Of a stretch of DNA of 64,000 nt, positions 27,518 through 36,634 are shown piece after piece; within the stretch, counting starts at the first letter, position 1, and each line of letters opens with the position of its first letter. The translations under genes and the position numbers were made by a program. This DNA is from Bacillota bacterium (GTDB taxonomy: Bacteria > Bacillota > Clostridia > Oscillospirales > Oscillospiraceae): NCBI GenBank assembly GCA_028719885.1, contig JAQYLT010000033.1:1-64000 (forward strand). Reading direction: 5' to 3'. The notes under the pieces are model-generated. The model was given only the letters and a program-made list of their open reading frames with translations, did no database searches and was not told the origin of the DNA.

Positions 27518-27778
27518 GTACATTTAATACAGAAAATCAATGTTGCGCGGGAATCTTACTATACTACTGCCTGAGACTGTAGCCATCCGTTCTTGCTTTT
27601 ATCGGCATGATTTGCTATATTTATATTGAAGAATCTGGTATATTATGACGGCTTGTTTCCAACTTTCTCCATCAGATGATACTTATGTACCACCCCGCTA
27701 CGTGGTGCTAAATTGTAAGCGTAAAATCTCCCCGCGACTTGTGTAGCAGAGCAGCAGTATGAGATAATACCCCAAACT

Positions 27779-27815
27779 CTAAATCTCTCCCTTAAACTGC
27801 AATGGAGAGATTTAG
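27779..27815. repeat. Perfect 12-bp inverted repeat just upstream of IS66 tnpA
   Basis: CTAAATCTCTCC (27779-27790) and GGAGAGATTTAG (27804-27815) are exact inverted copies around a 13-base loop. The right arm ends 11 bases before the tnpA start. It could fold in mRNA and influence tnpA translation, or guard against read-through transcription. Function is inferred. Confidence 0.7.
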
Positions 27816-27826
27816 CACAATGGGAG

Positions 27827-28177
27827 ATGGTCTATGTGGAACAGAGTCTGCAAGTAATGTCTAAGCAGGAGCGTTTGGAGAATTGGACAGCCAGGATTAT
27901 GGCCTGCCGGAGCAGTGGCATGACCGTCCGGGCTTGGTGCCGGGAAAACGGACTGTCTGAGAAAACCTATTACTATTGGCAGCGGAGGTTGTTTCAGGCA
28001 CTGTCGGAACAGCAGGCAGCACACGAAACAGCCTTTGCCGAGGTCACGCTGCCGCAGTCGGTCTGTTCTGAAAATGTGGCTGTGACTGTACGTATTGCCG
28101 GAGCTGAGGCGGATATTCATTCCGGCGCAGATGCGGCCACCGTGGAAACTGTGCTGCGGATTCTGAAATCATGCTGA
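27827..28177 (+). CDS. tnpA: IS66 accessory protein TnpA
   Basis: Small helix-turn-helix protein of IS66 elements. CRSSGMTVRAWCRENGLSEKTYYYWQRRL is the family motif region (quoted in part as VRAWCRENGLSEKTYYYWQ). Up to 116 aa from ATG 27827; GTG 27836 and ATG 27857 are possible alternative starts, since GGGAG at 27822 touches the first ATG. Its end overlaps tnpB by seven bases. Required for transposition in known IS66 members, but here the transposase is missing. Confidence 0.8.
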   Translation: MVYVEQSLQVMSKQERLENWTARIMACRSSGMTVRAWCRENGLSEKTYYYWQRRLFQALSEQQAAHETAFAEVTLPQSVCSENVAVTVRIAGAEADIHSGADAATVETVLRILKSC

Positions 28178-28527
28178 GCGATTTCACAGGAGCGGACAAG
28201 GTCTACATTGCCTGCGGCTACACCGACCTGCGGCGGGGCATTGACGGGCTGGCTACCATGGTTCAGCAGCAGTTCAATCTGGATCCTTTCACCAACACCC
28301 TGTTTCTGTTCTGCGGTCGACGCCGGGATAGAATCAAGGCACTGTACTGGGAAGGCAACGGATTTGTTCTGCTGTACAAGCGGTTGGAATCCGGCAGCTT
28401 CCAATGGCCCCGGTCGGAAAGGGAAGCCAGAGCGCTGACCATGCAGCAGTACCGCTGGCTCATGGAAGGGCTAAGTGTGGATCAGCCAAAGGCGCACAGG
28501 CCGGTAAAGGGTCTGGAAATAGTATAA
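28171..28527 (+). CDS. tnpB: IS66 accessory protein TnpB
   Basis: 118-residue IS66 Orf2 protein, apparently full length. Diagnostic segments are VYIACGYTDLRRGIDGLA, LFLFCGRRRDRIKALYWEG and the C-terminal RWLMEGLSVDQPK. Its role in transposition is unclear even in complete elements. The stop lies at the junction with the Mu-like transposon, so the natural downstream tnpC has been lost. Confidence 0.85.
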   Translation: MLSDFTGADKVYIACGYTDLRRGIDGLATMVQQQFNLDPFTNTLFLFCGRRRDRIKALYWEGNGFVLLYKRLESGSFQWPRSEREARALTMQQYRWLMEGLSVDQPKAHRPVKGLEIV

Positions 28528-28528
28528 G

Positions 28529-28555
28529 TGATCTGCCGGACTCAGAATGAGAATA
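28529..28555 (+). repeat. Left terminal inverted repeat of Mu-like transposon
   Basis: Begins TGATCTGCCGGAC and ends TGAGAATA. Aligned without gaps to the reverse complement of 32512-32538, 21 of 27 bases agree. The terminal TG is the usual end of Mu-, Tn7- and retroviral-type DDE elements. It starts one base after the tnpB stop codon. Confidence 0.85.
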
Positions 28556-28643
28556 ATCCCTTATCTTAATTCGGTAAAAAGCTCCACCTGAATATTGATT
28601 ATCTTTACAGCTTCAAAATATGTGGTGGAAATAAAGCCTTATT

Positions 28644-28699
28644 CGGCATATTGGGCAGTACAAACTGAAATGAAATTGAGAAAAATGCACGGCATATTG
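28644..28699 (+). repeat. Two subterminal CGGCATATTG repeats, likely transposase sites
   Basis: CGGCATATTG occurs at 28644-28653 and 28690-28699, 46 bases apart and in the same orientation. A near copy, CGGCATTTTG, lies in mirror orientation at 32497-32506 by the right end. Multiple asymmetric subterminal binding sites are a feature of Mu-like transposons. The 233 bases from 28528 to 28760 contain no gene. Confidence 0.6.
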
Positions 28700-28760
28700 C
28701 GGTAAAAAAGATAAATCCAAGACAGGTGAGATATCCTGTCTTGGATTTCATACGGGAAAA

Positions 28761-29723
28761 TCACATGGTCATTTTGTGATGCAAACAATCATGCAGTAAT
28801 GCGCTATCGATTTGAGATATGGTAAGTGAAGAAGCATCGATCTCAATTCCGACTGGTGAAGGGATTTCTGCTTCAGGGTTGTTGGATTTTTCGATATTTT
28901 CGGTGTTTTCGGGGTCTTCTTTACTATGTTTAATTGCCTTGAATGATTGAGACTTTTCTTTGTGGGTGTGCAGGATGCGCCCGGATTCGTTAATGAGTTG
29001 ATAGCTGATATTTTTCCATTCTGGACGGACTTGGTCGAAGAGAAGTTCAATGATTTCTATGAAGTTTCCAAGGCCACCGCTTTGGCGGTCGCGGCAGATG
29101 GAAACCAGTTCAGATTTTACTTTGGAGCTAAAGGATACGGCATACTGCTGCTCCAGTTGGCGTAAATAGTCGAGTATTTCCCGCTCGTCGATGCGGTCGA
29201 ACTCTTCTTTTCGAAGACGGCGGAATATCTGCGGGCGATTGTGGGTGATGTTATGATCCTTTTTCCGTTCTCCCGAAATCAGATCTTTCAGAACATAAGT
29301 ACCACAGATGATGATGGGGACATCCGTTTCGTCAAATATCTGTCGAAGCACATCAATCTTTGAACCGTTTCCGTTGGCAAGATATTCCGCTTCATCGAAT
29401 ACAAAACAATAGTTGGGATCATCTTGAAGCTTTCTTTGAATACGATCCTGAACTGTGCCATTATCACCTACAACCCGAACGCCGATTGCGTTAGCGATAA
29501 AAACGAGAAGGCTGTTCATTGTTGTGTTTGGAGAACAGCGGTAATAGTAAGCAGGATGCGGATATTGTGTGCAGAAATCCAGCATGGTAACGGTTTTTCC
29601 CTCGCCGGGTTCCCCTAAAACAATGACCATTTTCTTGCTGTTCACATGTTGAATAACGCCTCCGAGAACAGTATCCTGTGTAGCGGTGTACATTCTTGGC
29701 AATATGGATTCTCTCACGATCAA
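28761..29723 (-). CDS. MuB/TniB-like AAA+ transposition ATPase
   Basis: ATP-dependent target-selection partner of the transposase. Walker A is GEPGEGKTVT (residues ~37-46) and Walker B FVFDEAEYL; a conserved arginine-rich RPQIFRRLRKEEFDRI stretch lies near residues 165-180. The last ~70 residues are polar and probably disordered. 320 aa. The start overlaps the transposase stop: TTG 29723 lies four bases after GAGGAGG, while a GTG at 29717 is also possible. Similar ATPases serve Mu, Tn7-, Tn552- and Tn5053-type elements; I call it MuB/TniB-like without choosing a subfamily. Confidence 0.85.
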   Translation of the reverse strand: MIVRESILPRMYTATQDTVLGGVIQHVNSKKMVIVLGEPGEGKTVTMLDFCTQYPHPAYYYRCSPNTTMNSLLVFIANAIGVRVVGDNGTVQDRIQRKLQDDPNYCFVFDEAEYLANGNGSKIDVLRQIFDETDVPIIICGTYVLKDLISGERKKDHNITHNRPQIFRRLRKEEFDRIDEREILDYLRQLEQQYAVSFSSKVKSELVSICRDRQSGGLGNFIEIIELLFDQVRPEWKNISYQLINESGRILHTHKEKSQSFKAIKHSKEDPENTENIEKSNNPEAEIPSPVGIEIDASSLTISQIDSALLHDCLHHKMTM

Positions 29724-31804
29724 TCGCCTCCTCTTCTCTGATTTTTGGATTCCCGGAGTTTTCTGCCGAGTTCCCGATAGGATTGCGTAATTTTTCCTTG
29801 CTTTTCGAGAGAAGGCTCCAAGTTCATCAGATTCTTGGAATATTCTGCTGCTTTTTCTTTTAACTCCTCTGGGATAGACGTGTCATCAATTGCGTCTAGT
29901 GAATCCTTTTCTGTATCGATTGCCTGTCCATAGCGAATGTTGTCCACGGGTGGAATATGACAGACCTGGTCGGCAATATCCGTTTGGAGGACGATGGAAT
30001 GCAGCTGTTCCAGCTTTCCGGAGTAAAAACGGTGCTGCGCTTGCTGCTGCCGAATATGGTTGATGATCTTATATCGGTTTTGCTCCACCACATTCAGTTT
30101 CTCCACCAAATGAGCCTCGCCAATGTACTTGTGGTCATAAACCACAGAGATGTTCCGGTTAAATGGTGTGTCAAAAGCAAAGATACGATATTTGGTACGC
30201 TTCTTTCGCTCAATGAGCGGCGCCAATTCGGAACACCAGTAGAAACGGTTGTTACCGTATTGGATTCCTTTGGTGCGAATGACCCGCTCAGCAGATACAC
30301 TTTTCAGGACGCTGAGTGTCCGCCAGGTTGGCACATAGGAACTGGCTTTTGGAAGCCTCTGATAAAGTGAATTCGGAGATTCCTTTGTGACAGCAAAATC
30401 ATTGTACTTCGGATAAATCACATCGGCAAAATAGTCGGCGAATTGTTCAAAAGTATAGAGCTCATTGGACTTGATTTGCTGTTCCAGTATAAAAGGGCGT
30501 TCATTCGGACTGCAACCGCAGTAACCAGGGAGCGGGCGAATCCATTCTCTGTCAATCGTGTTCCAGATTGACTCAATCGTTTTGCTTCGGCCTCGATAAG
30601 GCAGGGCGTGAATGACTTTGATTCCAAACCATTCCAGGATTCCAGATTCACCGAACTCTTTGTTCAGATAGAGCGGCTCGGGTTCGGAGTTAGGCAGCCC
30701 CTTCATCTTGTTGGAACGATAATCGCGGCCATTATCAATATAGAAGTAATCGCAGATGCCTGAATAGGGTGTGTCAACGGTGAAAGCACAGGCTCTGGCA
30801 AAGCACTCGGCGATGCAGTCTGAGTTTGGTTTCAGGCTGAGGACATAGGATACCATGACATCGCTTGCGTCATCAATGATCGCGGTAATCCAAGGGCGCT
30901 GTACTTCCCAAGAACCGTCGGGGCGTTGCCTGGTACGGACTTCCAAGTCTAGAATTTTGTGGTCGGAGAACCACACGCGGTTCACAATGTTAGACTTTTC
31001 TCTGGCAGGAGCGTAATGGTAGAGCGCTGCCCAAGCTCTTACGCCTGCCCAAGCAAGGACATCCTGCTGTTCCGGTATTCTTCGGATGACGGAGCATACG
31101 GTATCATCGCAGTTTGGCTTTACCATAAATTCAGAATTGCGTGAGCAGGTTGCGGTTGGGATAAAGTCACCTTTTTTGTGAGGCCCATTTTTCACATCAG
31201 GGTGATAAGGGCAGGTTTTGCATGGAAATGGTTTAGAATCACGAATGTCTCTGAAGATTTTAGCCGCAGAGATTTTCCCGGGTTTTTCATGGAGAAAGAT
31301 GATCAGATCGCGGCAGTATAGACAGCAGGTTCGATAGCGGTCTTTGGTATCTTCAGCAGAAGCAGAATGAGACAAAGCCCTATAAAGCGGTGTACTATTC
31401 ATGTAAAGAAATCTCCTTCTGGCTAAGGTGCTATAGGAAATATGGTATTCAGATGCAAGTTCACGCAGATGTGCGGTGAGTGTGCCGGATGAGGCGAATG
31501 CCTGAGAGATTTTGTATGCCCTGCGCATCATCTCCATTTCACGAAACAGTGATTGAACATCGGAGGAGCGTAGCGGCTTTGTAGAATAATCTCTTATCGC
31601 ATCAAGAAATGAGAAATCGATCACTCGATCCCGGAGCAGATACTCCGATACATAGATATCTTGTATGTTCTTCGGAATGTCATTCAGCGGAACACAATCA
31701 TCCTGAATAATCTCACGGTAAAGCTTTTGTAGTTTTCCAGGAGATTGTTTTGTGATTTCAGCCAGAACGGAAATAGAAATCCAGTGGTAGATTGTGTTTT
31801 GCAT
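29720..31804 (-). CDS. MuA-like DDE transposase
   Basis: 694-residue transposase, the size of MuA. After an N-terminal DNA-binding part of ~270 residues with HTH-like segments (SEYHISYSTLARRRFLYM), an RNase H-like integrase core follows. Candidate catalytic residues are D in FSDHKILDLEV, D in FYIDNGRDYRS and E in RSKTIESIWNTI. A Mu-type C-terminal beta-barrel domain follows (GIQYGNNRFYWCSEL). A cysteine-rich patch (CCLYCRDL, CKTCPYHPD, residues ~165-210) may bind zinc, which is not typical of MuA. ATG 31804 is preceded by GAGG at good spacing. A strong promoter lies upstream (31844-31872). Confidence 0.88.
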   Translation of the reverse strand: MQNTIYHWISISVLAEITKQSPGKLQKLYREIIQDDCVPLNDIPKNIQDIYVSEYLLRDRVIDFSFLDAIRDYSTKPLRSSDVQSLFREMEMMRRAYKISQAFASSGTLTAHLRELASEYHISYSTLARRRFLYMNSTPLYRALSHSASAEDTKDRYRTCCLYCRDLIIFLHEKPGKISAAKIFRDIRDSKPFPCKTCPYHPDVKNGPHKKGDFIPTATCSRNSEFMVKPNCDDTVCSVIRRIPEQQDVLAWAGVRAWAALYHYAPAREKSNIVNRVWFSDHKILDLEVRTRQRPDGSWEVQRPWITAIIDDASDVMVSYVLSLKPNSDCIAECFARACAFTVDTPYSGICDYFYIDNGRDYRSNKMKGLPNSEPEPLYLNKEFGESGILEWFGIKVIHALPYRGRSKTIESIWNTIDREWIRPLPGYCGCSPNERPFILEQQIKSNELYTFEQFADYFADVIYPKYNDFAVTKESPNSLYQRLPKASSYVPTWRTLSVLKSVSAERVIRTKGIQYGNNRFYWCSELAPLIERKKRTKYRIFAFDTPFNRNISVVYDHKYIGEAHLVEKLNVVEQNRYKIINHIRQQQAQHRFYSGKLEQLHSIVLQTDIADQVCHIPPVDNIRYGQAIDTEKDSLDAIDDTSIPEELKEKAAEYSKNLMNLEPSLEKQGKITQSYRELGRKLRESKNQRRGGD

Positions 31805-31827
31805 TTTTATGGCCTCTAATAATAAGT

Positions 31828-31853
31828 AAGTTACATTAAACAGATAATAACTT
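31828..31853. promoter_or_regulatory. Candidate operator: AAGTTA/TAACTT inverted repeat over the transposase promoter
   Basis: Half-sites AAGTTA (31828-31833) and TAACTT (31848-31853) face each other across 14 bases, and the second overlaps the -10 box of the transposase promoter. It sits between the divergent transposase and repressor genes, where a cI-like repressor would bind. Six-base arms are short, so this is a suggestion. Confidence 0.4.
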
Positions 31854-31872
31854 GGAATTCTAAAAATGTCAA
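31844..31872 (-). promoter_or_regulatory. Near-consensus sigma-A promoter for the transposase operon
   Basis: On the minus strand: TTGACA (31872-31867), 17-base spacer, TATTAT (31849-31844). The -35 is perfect and the -10 differs at one base. It would fire the transposase and ATPase strongly unless repressed, fitting the divergent HTH gene. Confidence 0.75.
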
Positions 31873-31888
31873 TAGGGTGAAATAGAAA

Positions 31889-32422
31889 ATGAACAAAAAA
31901 ATGCACGAGTTAAGGATATATCTGGGCCTGTCGCTCAGAGCCTTTGGTGAGCCGATTGGTTACACGGGGATGCACATCAGCCGATTTGAGAAAAACGTTT
32001 TGATACCGGATGAACGTGTGATTCAGAAAATCTGCGAGGTGTTTCATGTTGAGCCGTCCTATTTCACAGGTGAACTGAGCGTGGAGCAGGCAGTCCATAA
32101 GGATGCTGAAGACGAAGTAAAAAGCGCAGCCGCACAACGGCTGACAAGCGCAAGACTGGAAAAGGGACTGAGTATGTGGGAACTGTCCAGAAGGGCAGGT
32201 ATCTCACAGCCGCAGATTAGTATGCTGGAGAGCGGAAAATACCAGTTGAAAAGAAAAGCAGGAGCAAAACTTGCAGGGGCTCTGGATGTGGGAGTGGACT
32301 GGCTGCTTACCGGTGATGAAGGAAAGAAGCAGTATCCAGCAGACAGGAAGCTGATTGATTGGCTATGGGAGCACCCAGAAGTAAGAGAAGAATTGTGGAA
32401 GAGAATGGACGATGGAGAGTAG
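31889..32422 (+). CDS. Double-HTH XRE-family repressor of the Mu-like transposon
   Basis: 177 residues with two XRE/cro-type helix-turn-helix domains. The first spans ~5-60 (LRIYLGLSLRAFGEPIGYTGMHISRFEK region) and the second ~80-135 (GLSMWELSRRAGISQPQISML). The tail (LIDWLWEHPEVREELWKRM) is acidic/aromatic and not assigned. Divergent from the transposase, in the position of Mu c repressor. Two HTH domains in one short chain would let one molecule contact two half-sites. A candidate operator overlaps the transposase promoter. Function is inferred from position and fold. Confidence 0.8.
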   Translation: MNKKMHELRIYLGLSLRAFGEPIGYTGMHISRFEKNVLIPDERVIQKICEVFHVEPSYFTGELSVEQAVHKDAEDEVKSAAAQRLTSARLEKGLSMWELSRRAGISQPQISMLESGKYQLKRKAGAKLAGALDVGVDWLLTGDEGKKQYPADRKLIDWLWEHPEVREELWKRMDDGE

Positions 32423-32496
32423 AACGCAGTCGAAAACTGAGAAAGAGCTGATGGAAGTATTCTAAAATACGACTAAAAGTATGGAAGTGGATGAAA

Positions 32497-32538
32497 CAAA
32501 ATGCCGTGTGATATTCTCAGGTTGCGTGCGGTAGATCA
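32497..32538 (-). repeat. Right end of Mu-like transposon: subterminal repeat plus terminal inverted repeat
   Basis: The terminal repeat occupies 32512-32538. Read inward on the minus strand it begins TGATCTACCGCAC and contains CTGAGAATA, matching the left end at 21 of 27 positions. Just inside, CGGCATTTTG (32506-32497) matches the left-end CGGCATATTG sites at nine of ten bases. Immediately outside begins the truncated cyclase pseudogene. Confidence 0.82.
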
Positions 32539-33753
32539 TACGGCGGGAAGCCGGTGAACAGTGAGGATATGACCTGCTGGATACCCTTGCACTTGTGCGC
32601 GATTATGTGACAGATAATCTTTCTGCCGGAATCATTGCGTTGGATGAGGATGATCGGATAATTTATTCCAATCAGCCAGCCATGGACTTTTTCCCGAGTC
32701 TGAAAACCGACGGAAAATCCATCACTTCCAGCCTGATTGAAGCGTACCGAAAAAAAGAGATGGTATTTCTCGACAAACGAGTTTATCGACCCGAGTACCG
32801 GGAGCTTACCAAGGATGGCAGGCGGCGCGGACATATCATCGTTCTCAGCGACATTACGGATAATTATCAATATACAATGCTGATGAAAAAATGACCGAGA
32901 CGGATGTTCTGACGGGACTTCATAACCGGCTAACATACGAATATGCCATTTCGGAATTGAGGAAACAGGCTGTCCTTCCACAGAGCCTGGTATTGTTTTC
33001 CATGGATGTAAATGGGTTGAAAAACGTAAACGATACCTATGGCCATAGTGCTGGAGATGAAATGATTCGTGATGCTGCTGACTGTATTGTTCAGGCGGTA
33101 AAAGACCTGGGAACCTGTTATCGAACAGGCGGTGATGAATTTGCTGTGATTCTAACTTCCCTGGAGGCGGATCCTGAAATCATTTGCCGGCAAATAGACC
33201 AGCGTGCTGCTGCGGTGGCCCAAATACGGTCGCACCCTTTCAGCATCTCAATTGGCTACTGTGCGGCGGAGGGTTGCAGGGGTGACGGGATTGAAGATAT
33301 AAAGGAACAGGCGGACAAAATGATGTACCGCAACAAAGAACACTTTTACCTTTCAAACGGAATCGACCGGCGTACGCAGAGTGAAGCCTTTTTGGCGCTG
33401 TGTGAAAATTACATTAAGGTTATACAGGCAGATCTTGTTACAGAACAGTACAAGATTATCAAAATGGATGCTGAAGAGCAAACGGACATATGGTTTTTTT
33501 CAGACAGTCTTGGTTTATGGCTGCGTCATTTTGCAGAGAGGGGTATGATTGCAGAAAAGGATCGAGATGTTTTTACAGAGTCTACCAAACCCTCACATCT
33601 GGGCCAATTCTTCAAAAAGGAGAAAAGCGTTTTTGCCTCAACTATTCCCGTAGAGTCGGATCGGAGTACCGTAGTGTGATGCTAGAGGTTATTCCGGCCA
33701 GAAATTTTACCTCTGCCTACCAGAGTGTTTATCTGTATGTAAAAGAGGGTTGA
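32539..33753 (+). pseudogene. PAS-GGDEF diguanylate cyclase, 5'-truncated and frameshifted
   Basis: Remnant of a c-di-GMP-forming enzyme. The coding signal starts near 32565 (GYDLLDTLALVRDYVTDNLS), after a stop and without the expected N-terminal membrane part. A PAS domain (AGIIALDEDDRIIYSNQP) runs to a stop at 32892. One missing A in the A-run 32885-32890 explains this; the GGDEF domain continues in the next frame from 32891 (TETDVLTGLHNR, FSMDVNGLKNVNDTYGHSAG, RTGGDEFAVI). A second one-base shift near 33650 moves the C-terminus (EYRSVMLEVIPARNFTSAYQ) to another frame ending at 33753. The lost 5' end coincides with the transposon boundary. Confidence 0.82.
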
Positions 33754-33809
33754 GTTTTCAGGAGACAGTGTAGGGGACTGGATGGCAAGAAACGTCTCTT
33801 TAATAAATG

Positions 33810-33843
33810 AAATCGTGCCGGAGCTTTCACTCCGGCACGATTT
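33810..33843 (-). terminator. Intrinsic terminator after the atp operon
   Basis: A perfect 14-bp stem: 33810-33823 pairs with 33830-33843 around the loop CTTTCA (33824-33829); core ATCGTGCCGGAG. It lies 57 bases beyond the atpC stop on the minus strand. Flanking A/T bases on both sides would let it stop transcription from either direction. Confidence 0.85.
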
Positions 33844-33899
33844 AAAGTTTATGCGATTTTTCCACAACAATTGACATAGAGTCAAAAAGAGCAGTGAGA

Positions 33900-35779
<1,880 letters not shown>

Positions 35780-36622
35780 TTAGGAACCAGCCACAATTTC
35801 GGTGATTTCCTGGGTGATGGCAGCCTGACGGGCCCGGTTGAATTTCAGGCTCAGGTCGGCAATCATTTCCTCTGCGTTCTGGGTTGCATTGTCCATGGCA
35901 GTGCGCCGGGCCGCCTGCTCGGAGGCACGGGACTCGCACAGGGCGCCATAGAGCTGACCACCCAAATACTCCGGAATGATGGCATCGAAAACTTCTTCAT
36001 TGCTGGGCTCATAGACGATGCCGCCGTATTTTCCGTCAGGGTTTGCCTGGGGCCTCTCCAAGGGCAGCAGCTTCATGGAAGCCGGGGACTGGGAGAGCAT
36101 GGATTCAAAATTGGTATAGGCCACATGAATCTCACTGTAGGTTCCGTCGCGGAAGGCTTTGCACAGCTGCTTTGCCACGGAGAAGCAATCTCCAATGGAA
36201 ATCTCCGCTGCTTCGGCGTAGCTTTCGGTGAATGCGTGAATGCCCCGGCTGCGGAAGAAATCCACCGCCTTTTTGCCAATGGGCAGCACTTCGGCATCCT
36301 GGCCCTGAATCTGCTGCTCCACCAGCTTTAAAACATTGCTGTTATAGCCGCCTGCCAATCCGCGATCACCGGCAATGACAATAAACATCACCTTGGATTT
36401 GGGCTGCTCCTGCAAATACTGGGAGGAAAAGTCCCGGTTGGAAACGGAGATATCGGTAATGGTCTGGTGGAGAATCTCAAAATAAGGACGGGAGTTTAAA
36501 ACCTGGGCCTGGGCCCGGCGAAGCTTGGAGGCGGCAACCATTTCCATGGCTTTGGTGATTTGCTTGGTGCTTTCCATGCTTCGGATGCGGTTTTTAATTT
36601 CCTTGGTGGATACGCCAGCCAT
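35780..36622 (-). CDS. atpG: ATP synthase F1 gamma subunit
   Basis: 280-residue rotor shaft. The N-terminal helix (KEIKNRIRSMESTKQITKAMEMVAASKLRRAQ, cited as a region) and the C-terminal helix (RTAMDNATQNAEEMIADLSLKFNRARQAAITQEI, also as a region) form the coiled coil that turns inside the alpha-beta ring. IVIAGDRGLAGGYNSNV is a conserved strand-loop. Separated from atpA by 12 bases and from atpD by about 78. Confidence 0.95.
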   Translation of the reverse strand: MAGVSTKEIKNRIRSMESTKQITKAMEMVAASKLRRAQAQVLNSRPYFEILHQTITDISVSNRDFSSQYLQEQPKSKVMFIVIAGDRGLAGGYNSNVLKLVEQQIQGQDAEVLPIGKKAVDFFRSRGIHAFTESYAEAAEISIGDCFSVAKQLCKAFRDGTYSEIHVAYTNFESMLSQSPASMKLLPLERPQANPDGKYGGIVYEPSNEEVFDAIIPEYLGGQLYGALCESRASEQAARRTAMDNATQNAEEMIADLSLKFNRARQAAITQEITEIVAGS

Positions 36623-36634
36623 AGTCAGCCCTCC

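Larger units (their letters stand above)
27715..28528 (+). mobile_element. Incomplete IS66-family element: left end, tnpA, tnpB; tnpC missing
   Basis: GTAAGCG at 27715 is the typical outer end of IS66 elements, followed by 112 bases of leader and the two small accessory genes tnpA and tnpB. The large transposase gene tnpC and the right end are absent: one base after the tnpB stop the Mu-like transposon begins. The 197 bases from 27518 to 27714, between the metallophosphoesterase and this end, hold no gene or site I can support. Confidence 0.72.
28529..32538. mobile_element. Compact Mu-like transposon (~4.0 kb) with 27-bp imperfect terminal inverted repeats
   Basis: Bounded by inverted ends starting TGATCT and containing TGAGAATA, 21 of 27 positions identical. 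Between them lie a leftward pair of genes (MuA-like transposase at 29720-31804, MuB-like ATPase at 28761-29723) and a rightward double-HTH repressor at 31889-32422. Extra copies of CGGCATWTTG lie inward of both ends in mirrored orientation, as expected for transposase binding sites. No phage structural genes or cargo are present. The five bases outside the ends (ATAAG left, TACGG right) do not match, so the usual target duplication is absent. Confidence 0.82.

Noticed and set aside
28529-32538. CRISPR-associated or Tn7-like transposon with cargo
   Set aside because: Only transposase, ATPase and repressor are present; no tnsA, tniQ, cas gene or cargo within the ends.
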